Below are positions 26,372 to 35,344 of a DNA stretch of 64,000 bases, in pieces. The position numbers and the translations under genes were made by a program. The DNA comes from Cryobacterium sp. MP_M3 (GTDB lineage Bacteria; Actinomycetota; Actinomycetes; Actinomycetales; Microbacteriaceae), in assembly GCF_015752155.1 (NCBI RefSeq), contig NZ_JADOVI010000009.1, positions 1 through 64,000 of the forward strand. The letters run 5' to 3'. The first letter of the stretch is position 1. Each line of letters opens with the position of its first letter. A model generated the notes under the pieces. It saw only the letters and a program-made list of their open reading frames with translations. It was not told the origin of the DNA and searched no databases.

Positions 26372-27235
26372 CTAGGCAGCCTTGCGCTTCCTCGTCGACA
26401 GCCAGACGATCAGCAGCACGATCGCGGCGACCGCGCCGAGCGCGAGCAGCCACGGCAGGACGAAGCCGATTCCGATCAGGGCGCCGCCCAGAGCCGCGAC
26501 GAGGGCGTTCCAGCCGGCGACGATTCCGGTCCAGAAGCTGTCGGGGGAACCGGGAGCGACCGTGCCCGTGGAGTAGAGGTCGAGGCTGATGGTCGAAAAA
26601 TCAACCTGATCGGAGAGGTAATCACGCTGGGACTGGAGCCCCTCGAGCTCGCTCTGCCTGGCGGACAGGGCGCTTTCGATGGCGATCAGGTCGGTGGTGT
26701 TGGTGGCCTGCTGCATCAGGGTGAGCAGCCGGTCGACCGAGGTCTTCAGCGACGTGATGCGGGCGTCGAGGTCGGTGGTCTGCTGGGTGATATCCGATGC
26801 GTTGAGTGAGACGAAATTGACGGTGCCGAGCTTCTTCAGCTCGGCGAGCGTGCGATCGAGCTCGTCAGAGGGGATGCGCAGGGTCAGGTTGGCACTCGCC
26901 GGCTGGTTCGGGGTGGCCGGATTCTCGGTGCGGCTGTCGATGCGTCCGCCCGCCTGTTCGGTGATCATCACGGCATCCTGGGCGGACTTGATCGGGTCGT
27001 CAACGGTGATCGACACCGACCCGGTCGTGATCACGTCGCGGTTGGAGGACTTGATCTCACCCGTTGTGCCTCCCTTGGCGGCTGAGTCGGGCGAGACGGG
27101 TTGGGGGGCTCCGACGACGCCGCCGGACGAGTCGGAACTGGACGAGCCCGACCCCGATGTCGACGCACCCTGCGCGGTGCAACCGGCCAGCAGCAGAACG
27201 GCGACAGCCAATGCGACAACGGATATGCGCTTCAT
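26372..27235 (-). CDS. DUF4349 lipoprotein with C-terminal membrane helix
   Basis: A 287-residue protein. The signal peptide ends with lipobox LLAGC (Cys19). A Ser/Gly-rich linker follows (to about 60). The DUF4349 region (65-220) contains a long helical stretch rich in Leu and Gln (about 140-200), likely a coiled coil. A hydrophobic helix (about 245-278) and the basic tail STRKRKAA end the chain. The layout suggests an envelope-anchored protein spanning the cell surface; its function is unknown. Confidence 0.88.
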   Translation of the reverse strand: MKRISVVALAVAVLLLAGCTAQGASTSGSGSSSSDSSGGVVGAPQPVSPDSAAKGGTTGEIKSSNRDVITTGSVSITVDDPIKSAQDAVMITEQAGGRIDSRTENPATPNQPASANLTLRIPSDELDRTLAELKKLGTVNFVSLNASDITQQTTDLDARITSLKTSVDRLLTLMQQATNTTDLIAIESALSARQSELEGLQSQRDYLSDQVDFSTISLDLYSTGTVAPGSPDSFWTGIVAGWNALVAALGGALIGIGFVLPWLLALGAVAAIVLLIVWLSTRKRKAA

Positions 27236-27349
27236 GGCCCCACTTTAGGGTCAGGGTTGATGCCACTGTCTGAATGCTCTCTGGGAGTCGAATCACAATC
27301 GGATCTCGGTCCCCTGAACGGACACGGCCCGGGCGGGGATACTGGAACC

Positions 27350-28243
27350 ATGACGTGGTGGACGGCTCTGATCGAACGGCTTCGCCGGCGACGCCCACCG
27401 CTCCTGCACATCGCCACAGACGAGGGCAGTGGGCCGGTCGTGATCCTGGTCCACGGCATCGCGTCGTCGTCGGTGACCTTCCGGGAGGTCGTGCCCCTGC
27501 TCGTCCCCGGGCATCGGGTGATCGCCGTCGACATCCTCGGTTTCGGTGAGTCACCGGCCCCCGAGGGCTGCGAATACCGGCTCGAAGACCACGTCGAAGC
27601 GCTCGACGCGACGATCCGGTCCCTGAACCTGCGGGAGCCGATCATCCTCGTCGGGCACTCGCTCGGCAGCCTGATCGTGGCCCGGTACGCGTCGCTGCCG
27701 CGAACGCGGATGTCCCGGCGCAGCCAGGTCTCCCGGGTGGTGCTGGTCGGGCCGCCGGTCTACCTCTCGCCCTCCGACATCGGCGACCGCTGGGTGCGGG
27801 CGCGGGTGAGCGCCTACCTGCGTGCCTACGATTTTCTGCGTCTGAACAAGGACTTCACGATCAGCAACGCGGCCATCATCTCCCGGCTGCTGCCGAAGGG
27901 GATCTTCGAGATCTCCGAGCGCAACTGGACCCCGTTCGTGAAGTCCCTCGAGCACTGCATCGAGTCCCAGACAGTGGTCAGTGACATCGCCAGCCTCGCG
28001 GTGCCGGTCGACGTGGTCTACGGCACCCTCGACGCCTTCATCGCACTGGGCAGCATGACGGTGATCGAACGGATGCGCCACGTCACCATGCATCGGGTCG
28101 AGGCCAACGACCACCTGATCCGGCCGAGGCTGGCGAAGGCGCTCGTGGCAGTGATCGACGCGGATGGCGCGGTCGAGACAATGGCGTCGCCGGTGACGGA
28201 ACCGGCCGGTGAACCGAGCGGAGAGCCGGCCGCAGACCGATGA
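27350..28243 (+). CDS. Alpha/beta-fold hydrolase
   Basis: A 297-residue hydrolase. The oxyanion region is LVHGIASSS, the nucleophile elbow GHSLG (Ser), the acidic residue probably Asp in YGTLDAFI, and the His in EANDHLI. A helical cap occupies about 165-220. No signal peptide is present. The substrate is unknown. It is divergent from the DUF4349 gene and precedes an aldo-keto reductase by 35 bases. Confidence 0.88.
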   Translation: MTWWTALIERLRRRRPPLLHIATDEGSGPVVILVHGIASSSVTFREVVPLLVPGHRVIAVDILGFGESPAPEGCEYRLEDHVEALDATIRSLNLREPIILVGHSLGSLIVARYASLPRTRMSRRSQVSRVVLVGPPVYLSPSDIGDRWVRARVSAYLRAYDFLRLNKDFTISNAAIISRLLPKGIFEISERNWTPFVKSLEHCIESQTVVSDIASLAVPVDVVYGTLDAFIALGSMTVIERMRHVTMHRVEANDHLIRPRLAKALVAVIDADGAVETMASPVTEPAGEPSGEPAADR

Positions 28244-28278
28244 CCCGTCGGCGGGCGTGCGGTGGCTAGGCTGGACGT

Positions 28279-29265
28279 ATGGACACTCGAACCCTCGGCA
28301 AGACCGGCCGCACCGTTTCCGTGATCGGCCTCGGCACCTGGCAGCTCGGCGCGGACTGGGGTGACGTGTCGGAGGCCGAGGCGACGACCGTGCTCGCGGC
28401 ATCCGTTGACGCCGGAGTCACCTTCTTCGACACCGCCGACGTCTACGGCGACGGCCGGAGCGAGCAGATCATCGGCCGGTTCCTCGCCGGCAGCCCGGCT
28501 GGCGCCGGCATCACCGTGGCGACGAAGATGGGCCGCCGGGTCGACCAGCTCGCGGAGAACTACGTGCTCGCGAATTTCCGGGCTTGGACCGACCGGTCGC
28601 GCGCCAACCTCGGCATGGACACCCTGCACCTCGTGCAGCTGCACTGCCCGCCGAGCGCCGTGGTCGAGTCGAATGAGGTCTACGACGCGCTCGACACCCT
28701 CGTGGCCGAGGGCGCGATCGCCAGCTACGGCGTCAGCGTGGAGACCTGCGACCAGGCCCTCGCCGCCATCAGTCGGCCCGGCCTGGCCACCGTGCAGATC
28801 ATCCTCAACGCATTCAGGCTCAAGCCGCTCGAAGAGGTCGTGCCGTCCGCGCGCGCCGCGGGTGTCGGAATCATCGCCCGGGTTCCGTTGGCGAGCGGCC
28901 TGCTGACCGGCAAGTACACCCGCGACACGGCCTTCGCGACGAACGACCACCGCAATTACAACCGTGACGGCAGTGCCTTCGACGTGGGCGAGACCTTTTC
29001 CGGGGTCGACTATGAAACCGGCCTCAAGGCCGCGGCGGAGTTCGCGGCGATCGTGCCCGACGGCCTCACTCCGGCGCAGGCTGCGCTGGCCTGGGTCGCG
29101 CAGATCGACGGCGTGAGCTCGGTCATCCCCGGCGCCCGGTCGGTGGCCCAGGCCGAGGCCAACGCTGCGGCAGGCTCCATCCCGCAGCTCAGCCTCGAGT
29201 TCAATGAAGGCGTGCAGGACATCTACGACCGGATGCTGCGCGACCAGATCCACCCGCGCTGGTAG
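28279..29265 (+). CDS. Aldo/keto reductase (large subgroup)
   Basis: A 328-residue NADPH-dependent oxidoreductase. The TIM-barrel marks are VIGLGTWQLGADWG, FFDTADVYGDGRSEQIIG (catalytic Asp and Tyr), ATKMG (Lys) and VQLHCPP (His). SSVIPGARSVAQAEAN is the cofactor phosphate-binding segment. It resembles the YajO/Tas-like branch; the substrate is unknown. Confidence 0.92.
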   Translation: MDTRTLGKTGRTVSVIGLGTWQLGADWGDVSEAEATTVLAASVDAGVTFFDTADVYGDGRSEQIIGRFLAGSPAGAGITVATKMGRRVDQLAENYVLANFRAWTDRSRANLGMDTLHLVQLHCPPSAVVESNEVYDALDTLVAEGAIASYGVSVETCDQALAAISRPGLATVQIILNAFRLKPLEEVVPSARAAGVGIIARVPLASGLLTGKYTRDTAFATNDHRNYNRDGSAFDVGETFSGVDYETGLKAAAEFAAIVPDGLTPAQAALAWVAQIDGVSSVIPGARSVAQAEANAAAGSIPQLSLEFNEGVQDIYDRMLRDQIHPRW

Positions 29266-29339
29266 CGGATCCGTCACTGGTCGGGACCTCGGCCCTGCCG
29301 TCGAGTCTGCCCTGCCGGTGGCCCGAGGCTGTCGCCGGC

Positions 29340-29412
29340 GATTGAGCCTGGCCCAGGCGATTGAGCCTGGCCCAGGCGATTGAGCCTGGCCCAGGCGATT
29401 GAGCCTGTCGAA
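29340..29412. repeat. 19-base tandem repeat
   Basis: Three full units GATTGAGCCTGGCCCAGGC and a fourth partial unit end in GAGCCTGTCGAAAT. That end, reversed, is the TTTCGACAGGCTC core common in Microbacteriaceae intergenic repeats (from memory). Confidence 0.85.
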
Positions 29413-29469
29413 ATCCGAGGCCATACTGGTGCGCAACAACGGGTGCAACAGGTCCCCGAGGAGGCCGCC

Positions 29470-30006
29470 ATGGGTGACGACTACAGCTTCCACACCGAGT
29501 GGCGGATCGCCGGAACGACGGCCGAAGTGGCCAGGGTTCTGGGCGACGCGCGGAGTCTCCCCGTCTGGTGGCCCTCGGTCTACCTGTCGGCGCGCATCCT
29601 GGCCCCGGGTGCGGCGGATGGCCGTGGCGCGGTCACCGACCTGCACACCAAAGGCTGGCTCCCGTACACGCTCCGGTGGACCGTGACGGTGAGCGAGCCG
29701 GTCACCGAGGCCGGCTTCGCGGTGACGGCGACCGGCGACCTGATCGGCACCGGCCGTTGGAGCTTCGCCCAGGACGGCCCGGAGGTCGAGATCGGCTATG
29801 ACTGGCAGGTCAGCGCGGCCAAGCCGCTGCTCCGTCGGCTGACGTGGCTGCTGCGGCCCGCGTTCTCGGCCAACCACCGGTGGGCGATGAGGCGTGGCGA
29901 GGAAAGTCTCAGGCTGGAACTACGCCGGCGCCGAGCGGCGACAGCCCAGGACGCGAAGCGAATCCCCCAGCCGCCGGGCCCCACCTTCCGCCGCCGCACG
30001 GTGTGA
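29470..30006 (+). CDS. SRPBCC-fold protein
   Basis: A 178-residue protein with the helix-grip pattern of polyketide cyclase/START-like proteins: SFHTEWRIAGTTAEVARVL at the start, then WWPSVYLSARIL and LPYTLRWTVTVSE. The tail is basic. Such proteins bind hydrophobic ligands or act in lipid handling; no ligand can be named. The ATG at 29470 lies just after the repeat tract, with only GAGG as a ribosome site. Confidence 0.75.
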   Translation: MGDDYSFHTEWRIAGTTAEVARVLGDARSLPVWWPSVYLSARILAPGAADGRGAVTDLHTKGWLPYTLRWTVTVSEPVTEAGFAVTATGDLIGTGRWSFAQDGPEVEIGYDWQVSAAKPLLRRLTWLLRPAFSANHRWAMRRGEESLRLELRRRRAATAQDAKRIPQPPGPTFRRRTV

Positions 30007-30043
30007 TCCACCGGCCACCCGGTTCACGCCGCGGCCCTGCGGC

Positions 30044-30063
30044 GGTCGAGCTTGTCGAGACCC
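30044..30063 (-). repeat. Dispersed 20-base repeat, inverted copy
   Basis: Reads GGGTCTCGACAAGCTCGACC on the minus strand, identical to 145-164. A 16-of-20 relative lies at 32023-32042, inside the end of the GMC gene. Confidence 0.75.
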
Positions 30064-30119
30064 CCGTGTCATGATTCGGCGAGGTCGCCGACGGTACTGG
30101 CGGCGGTCCCGTGTACCGG

Positions 30120-31969
30120 TCAGTGCGTGTCCTGGTCCAGGGCCGCCGTGCCCGGGTCGAGCTGCCGGTGGGTCTTGCCGGGGAGGGCGATGAGCGTTTG
30201 CGCCGGGTCGACCGAGACCGGTGGTTTCAGCCAGTACTGGTCGCCGTCGCGGAGGATGACCCAACCCTTGTTGTGGAGGAGCAGGTGGTGGGGGTGGCAG
30301 AGGCAGACTCCGTCGGCGAGGTCGGTGAGCCCGTGTTCGAGGAGCCATTTCTTGACGTGGTGGGCTTCGGTCCAGGATGGTGGCCGGTCGCAGTCGGGCC
30401 AGACGCAGCCGCCGTCGCGGGTGCCCATGGCGGTGCGTTGGGCGGGGGTGAAGAGGCGTTGCTCTCTCCCGACGTCGAGGGGTTGGCCGGTGTTGTCGAA
30501 GAGGATTCCGATGTAGCCGGTGTCGCAGAGTTGTCGTTCGACGGTGGCGAGGGAGATCGGGGCGGGGCTGCCCTCGATGGAGCCATGCCCGTTCGCCAGG
30601 ACCACGGCCGTCCCGGGCTGATCTGGCTGGCCGGGCTCGCTGGGATGGCCGGGCTGGCCGGACAGGTCGGGGCGGCTGGGTTGGCCGGACAGGTCGGGTT
30701 GGCTGAGTTGGCTGGGTTGGCCGGGTTGGCTGGCTTGGCCGGGTTGAGTGGAGGTGGTGTGGGGTGTTGATGGTGTTGAAGGGAATGCACCGGCAGCGTC
30801 GGCTGCGTCGGGTGCGCTGCCGCTCCCGATGCCGGTGTTGGTGCGGGTGGTGTTGGTGAGGTCTTTTTGGGTGACGATGATGCGTACGGCGGGGCGGCGG
30901 CCGCCGAGCATCTGGCCGGGGTCTGCTTCGCCGGCGATTTTGAGTAGTTGCACGAAGGAGTCCGCGGCGATCTGCGCGGTGCTGCGCGGGTCGTCCTGGA
31001 TGGCCTTGGCCCAGGCGGTGCGCTTCGGGTCCACGAAGCGCACCCCGCCGCGTCTCGGGCTGGTGATGGAGTCGTAGGTGGAGAGCACGAACTCGCCGTC
31101 TTCGGGGCGAAGAGGCCGTGCAGGCGGACCTTGCCGTCGGGGAGGCGGTAGACCTTGAGGAACCGGTCGTCGTAGGCCTGTTTCTCGCGGGCGGCGATGC
31201 CGGCCTGGTCGAGGTCGTCGCGCATCCGTCGGGCCCGGGTGAAGCACTGGTCCGCGTTGAGCGTCGCGGACTCCGCCAGCAGCTGGGTGAGGGCGGTGGC
31301 GAGTTTGTCGGCGGTGACGGCGGTGTCGATGTCACCCAGGCCCTTGCGGATGGATTCGGCGGCGTCGACGGAGAGAGTTCCCGCGGTCACGGCCCGGGCG
31401 ATCGGCGCCTGCCACGACCCGGCTCTGCCGCTCTCGGGAGTGGAATCGGTGGGGCCGCCAGTGCCGCCCGTGCCGTCGAGGCCGCCCGAGTCGCCGCCAA
31501 AGCCCGTCCCGTCGACAGCAGTCCCGTCGGCGTCGGTCCCTTCGACACCGGTCCCAGCGACACCGGTCCCGTCGGCACCGGCCGCCTCGAGCGCCTCTGC
31601 GGCCTGCCGGTCGGCGGCCTCCGCCCGGGCGAGCATCGTGCCCACCGCGACGAGCTTGAACGCTTCGTTCTTGCTCGAGCCGGTGACCTTCTGGATCATC
31701 GCCTCCGGGGAGAGGAAACCCTGCTGCGCGGCCAGGCCGGAGTGGCCCAGCTCCGGGCGGGAGCGGTCGGCGATGGTCGCGGCCATCCACGCCGCGTACA
31801 TCTCGAGCAGGCGGCGGGCCTCCGCGATCTGGGACTGACCGGTCAGCACCGCCGCATCAGGAAGGGCCGCCAGGTCAGCGCTGGAGCAACCCAGGCGGGC
31901 GACGGCATCCGCCGCCTCTCTGAGCTGCTCTGCTGGGTTAATGCCACGAAGATACCAAAACACGAACAC
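30120..31969 (-). pseudogene. HNH endonuclease of the DUF222 (13E12) family, frameshifted
   Basis: The N-terminal DUF222 part reads well from about 31969 to 31108 (SKNEAFKLVAVGTMLARAEA, RKGLGDIDTAV, RRMRDDLDQAGIAAREKQAY). At the GGGG run 31104-31107 the frame breaks: GLFAP ends one frame and EDGEFVLSTYDSITSPRRGG continues in the next, so one base is missing. The C-terminal HNH domain is intact in the second frame (CVWPDCDRPPSWTEAHHVKK and LCHPHHLLLHNKGW). Low-complexity insertions are present: Gly/Thr/Asp repeats near 31480-31600 and Gln/Pro/Gly repeats near 30600-30750. The gene class is multi-copy in actinobacteria. It is a pseudogene unless the shift is a sequencing error. Confidence 0.85.
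30600..30750. repeat. Low-complexity tandem repeats inside the HNH gene
   Basis: Degenerate GGCCGGGTTGGCT/GGCCGGACAGGTC-like units of about 12-15 bases encode the Gln/Pro/Ser/Gly linker between the DUF222 and HNH parts. In-register repeats suggest replication slippage. Confidence 0.75.
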
Positions 31970-32014
31970 AAATATGAGCGTTTGTCACGTCTTGTGGATA
32001 TCTCATTCGAAGAT

Positions 32015-33655
32015 TCATTCCCGGGTCTCGACAGCCTCACCCAGCGCGGCCCTGGCTGCGAGTAACAGGTCTGCCGCCTTCTCTCCGATGACGATCGTAG
32101 GAGCATTCGTGTGGCCGCGGATGATCATCGGCATGATCGATGCATCGGCAACCCGGAGCCCGTCGACTCCGCGCACACGCAACTCCGGGTCGACGACCGA
32201 GTCGGGGTCGGAGCCCATCCGCGCGGTGCCGACCGGGTGGTAGAGGGTGTGCGCATGGTCGGTGACCGCCCGGGCCAGGCGCTCGGCGCTGCTCATGGCA
32301 GCGCTGTCGGGCGGCATGATCAACCGGCCGGTGGTGTCTCCCCGCATCGCCGGGGTCTGGAGGAGCCGTTCGCACCAGGCCAGTCCGGCGAGCAGGGTGG
32401 CGAGGTCCGCCCCGTCGGGGTCGCTCAGATACCGAGGATCGACGATCGCCTTGGCGAACGGGTCCGGTGAGGCCAGGCTGACCATCCCGGTGCTGCGGGG
32501 CTGCAGCAGGATCGCCCCGACCGTCAGCCCGTGCTCAGGCGTGGGCACCAGACCCTCCCCGACGTAGGCGACCGGCGCGAAGATGATCTCGATGTCCGCG
32601 AGGTCCAGCTCGGGGTTCGTACGGATGAACCCGTAGGCTTCGGCGACGTTCGAGGTGAGCATACCGCGTCGGCGGAGCAGATAGTCGGCGATCTGGCGGG
32701 GTTTCTGCGCGTCGAACAGAGTGTCGCCGGCAGTTTCGGCGACGAGTCCGGAAAGCAGGTGGTCGCGGAGGTTCGCGCCGACCTCCGGCGAGTGGGCCAC
32801 GACCGGGATGCCGTGCCGTCGCAGTTCGCCGGAGTCGCCGATGCCCGACAGCATCAGCAACTGCGGGGTGTTCACGGCGCCGCCGCACAGGATCGTCTCC
32901 CGCCGCGCGACCACCCGGTGCCGGCTGCCGCCCTGCAGGTATTCGACCCCGCTGGCACGACGGCCCTCGAACAGAACCCGGGAGGCCTGGGCGCCGGTGC
33001 GCACGGTGAGGTTGCGTCGTCGCCTGGCCGGCTTCAGATAGGCGTCCGCCGTGCTGACCCGTGCGCCCCGATGCTGGGTGACCATGGTCTGGCTGAAACC
33101 CTCCGGCTGGGCGGCGTTCGGAGACTCGACTCTCAGGCCGAGCTCGGACACCGCGGCCAGGAAAGCCTTCGTGTGGCGGCTGGGACTCCTCTGGGGTTCG
33201 ACGCTGACCGCTCCGTCACGGCCGTGCGAGGCATCCGTGCTTCCGGCGACGCGTTCGACCCGGCGGAAATAGGGCAGCAGCGCCGCCCAGGACCACTCCG
33301 GTCCGGCCTGGTCGGCCCAGCTGTCGTAGTCGGCTGCGAACCCTCGCACCCACATCATGGCGTTCATCGAGGAGGAACCGCCGAGCACCTTCCCGCGCGG
33401 CCAGTAGACGCTGCGCCCGCCGAGGGGAGCCTGCGGGGTGGTGTCGTAGTTCCAGTCCAGGCCGGAACGGAACAGCTGCGCGAACGCCGCCGGAATGTGG
33501 ATCTCCGTCTTCGTGTCGGCCGGCCCTGCTTCGAGGAGCAGCACCGAGCAGTCCGGGTCGGCGCTCAGCCGGGCCGCGAGGGCGGAGCCGGCCGACCCTG
33601 CCCCCACGATGACGTAGTCGAAGGTCTCCGTAGTGCCCGGCACCGGCCCGCTCAT
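32015..33655 (-). CDS. GMC-family FAD-dependent alcohol oxidoreductase
   Basis: A 546-residue flavoprotein of the choline dehydrogenase/GMC type. The Rossmann FAD motif is [19 protein letters not shown] (14-32). The GMC signatures are [21 protein letters not shown] (110-130 region) and [16 protein letters not shown]. The C-terminal active site shows [11 protein letters not shown] (His) and [17 protein letters not shown] (His/Asn region). Its start overlaps the acyl-CoA ligase stop (ATGA). It is the last gene of an operon with an aldehyde dehydrogenase and a ligase, so the alcohol oxidised here is probably handed to those enzymes. Confidence 0.93.
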   Translation of the reverse strand: MSGPVPGTTETFDYVIVGAGSAGSALAARLSADPDCSVLLLEAGPADTKTEIHIPAAFAQLFRSGLDWNYDTTPQAPLGGRSVYWPRGKVLGGSSSMNAMMWVRGFAADYDSWADQAGPEWSWAALLPYFRRVERVAGSTDASHGRDGAVSVEPQRSPSRHTKAFLAAVSELGLRVESPNAAQPEGFSQTMVTQHRGARVSTADAYLKPARRRRNLTVRTGAQASRVLFEGRRASGVEYLQGGSRHRVVARRETILCGGAVNTPQLLMLSGIGDSGELRRHGIPVVAHSPEVGANLRDHLLSGLVAETAGDTLFDAQKPRQIADYLLRRRGMLTSNVAEAYGFIRTNPELDLADIEIIFAPVAYVGEGLVPTPEHGLTVGAILLQPRSTGMVSLASPDPFAKAIVDPRYLSDPDGADLATLLAGLAWCERLLQTPAMRGDTTGRLIMPPDSAAMSSAERLARAVTDHAHTLYHPVGTARMGSDPDSVVDPELRVRGVDGLRVADASIMPMIIRGHTNAPTIVIGEKAADLLLAARAALGEAVETRE

Positions 33656-35259
33656 CGCGTTGCCGCCGCAACCCGCAGCGCCTCGGCGGCGCGCAGGTCC
33701 TTCCGCAGGATCTTGCCCGACGTCGACTTGGGGATGCGGTCGACGAATTCCACTCGGCGCACCTTCTTGTGCGGGGCAACCTGCCCGGCCACGAACGCGA
33801 TCACCTCCGCGTCGGTGAGCTCGGCGCCCGGCTGCAGCACGACGAACGCCTTCGGCACCTCTTCGCCGTGTTCGTCCGGAACGCCGATGACGGCCGCGTC
33901 GTAGATCGACGGATGCCCGAGCAGCAGCGCCTCCAGCTCGGCCGGCGCCACCTGGTAGCCCTTGTATTTGATCAGCTCCTTGAGCCGGTCGACGATCGTG
34001 ACGTAGCCCTCCGAGCTGACCGTGGCGATGTCGCCGGTGTGCAGGAACCCGTCCGCGTCGAGCGTCTCGCTGGTGGCCTCGTCGTTGCCGAGGTAGCCGA
34101 GCATGATGTTCGGGCCTCGGCAGAGCAGCTCGCCGGGCTCGCTCGTGCCCTCGGCCGGCTGGTGGATCTCTTCCCCGGTGGCCGGGTCGATCAGCTTGCA
34201 CTCGATGTTCGGCAGCGTCAGTCCCACCGAATCGAGCGGGATGTCGTCGCGATCGAGAGGGATGGCGTGCGAGACCGGGCTCATCTCGCTCATCCCGTAG
34301 CCCTGCCGCACCCGGCAGTCCAGCCTGGCGGCCACGGCGGCGCCGAGCGTGTGGTTGAGCGAGGCGGCGCCGGAGAAAATGGTGTGCACGCTGGTCAGGT
34401 CGTAGTCGTCGACGAGCGGATGCTTCGCCAGGGCCACCGCGATCGGCGGCGCGATGAAAACATAGGTGGCCGAGTAGTCCTGGATGAAGCGCAGGAAGTC
34501 GGTCAGGTCGAAGCGGGGCATGGTCACCAGTCCGGCCCGGCCGGCGAGGGCGATGTTCAGCAGCACCGTCATCCCATAGATGTGGAAGAACGGCAGCACG
34601 GCCAGCACCCGGTCGTCGGGCTTCGCGCCGAGCAGCGGCAGGGACTGGGCGACGTTCGCGACCAGGTTCCGGTGCGTGAGCATGACGCCCTTGGGGTGCC
34701 CGGTCGTGCCGGAGGAGAACGGCAGCACGGCCAGGTGCGTGGCCGGGTCGATGCTCACCGTGGGGGCAGGATATCCCGCGGCCAGGAGGTCCCGGAGGGA
34801 CGCGTGCCCGGGGGAGCCGTCGAGCACGATGATCTGGTCGGCGCCGAGACCGGCCAGGCGGGCGGCCTGCAGTGCCTGATCGAGCAGCGGCGACACCGTG
34901 AACAGCAGCCGCGCCCCCGAGCCGCGCAACTGGCCGGCGATCTCCTCCGCGGTGTACAGCGCATTGACCGTCGTCGCGGTGGCTCCGGCCCGCAGGATGC
35001 CGTGGAACACCGCGGCGAAGGCCGGCACGTTGGGCGAGTGCAGTGCCACGACCTCGCCGGGGGCGATCCCGCGGGCGGCGATCGCCCCCGCGATCGCGCC
35101 GATCTGGCCGATCAGAGCCCGGTAGCTGGTCTCCGCCCCGGACGGCCCGTCGATCAGGGCGACCCGGTCGAGGTCGTGTTCGGCGATCCCGCCGAACAGG
35201 TAGTCGTAGACGCTGAGGTCGGGGATGACGACGTCGGGAAGAGGACTGGTGAATACCAC
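33652..35259 (-). CDS. Acyl-CoA ligase (4-coumarate-CoA ligase-like)
   Basis: A 535-residue ANL-family enzyme that activates a carboxylic acid to its CoA thioester via an acyl-adenylate. Motifs are [20 protein letters not shown] (P-loop), [15 protein letters not shown] (A5), GFLHTGDIA (A7), [21 protein letters not shown] (hinge) and [12 protein letters not shown] (catalytic Lys). The fold and motif spelling are closest to 4-coumarate/medium-chain ligases. No peroxisomal-type or carrier domain is present. It is translationally coupled to the GMC gene. Confidence 0.93.
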   Translation of the reverse strand: MVFTSPLPDVVIPDLSVYDYLFGGIAEHDLDRVALIDGPSGAETSYRALIGQIGAIAGAIAARGIAPGEVVALHSPNVPAFAAVFHGILRAGATATTVNALYTAEEIAGQLRGSGARLLFTVSPLLDQALQAARLAGLGADQIIVLDGSPGHASLRDLLAAGYPAPTVSIDPATHLAVLPFSSGTTGHPKGVMLTHRNLVANVAQSLPLLGAKPDDRVLAVLPFFHIYGMTVLLNIALAGRAGLVTMPRFDLTDFLRFIQDYSATYVFIAPPIAVALAKHPLVDDYDLTSVHTIFSGAASLNHTLGAAVAARLDCRVRQGYGMSEMSPVSHAIPLDRDDIPLDSVGLTLPNIECKLIDPATGEEIHQPAEGTSEPGELLCRGPNIMLGYLGNDEATSETLDADGFLHTGDIATVSSEGYVTIVDRLKELIKYKGYQVAPAELEALLLGHPSIYDAAVIGVPDEHGEEVPKAFVVLQPGAELTDAEVIAFVAGQVAPHKKVRRVEFVDRIPKSTSGKILRKDLRAAEALRVAAATR

Positions 35260-35344
35260 GGCGAACTCCAGTGTTCGGGGAAAGTGCTGTTCGGGGAAAG
35301 AATACTGCGCGGCGCGGCCCGGAGGTGCTCGCCCGGGCCGATGC

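Noticed and set aside
29340..29412. A CRISPR or attachment site at the 19-base repeats
   Set aside because: No spacers and no integrase or tRNA next to it; it is a simple tandem repeat.
30120..31969. Calling the HNH gene a mobile intron or intein element
   Set aside because: It has the free-standing DUF222-HNH layout, with no intein splice motifs or intron boundaries.
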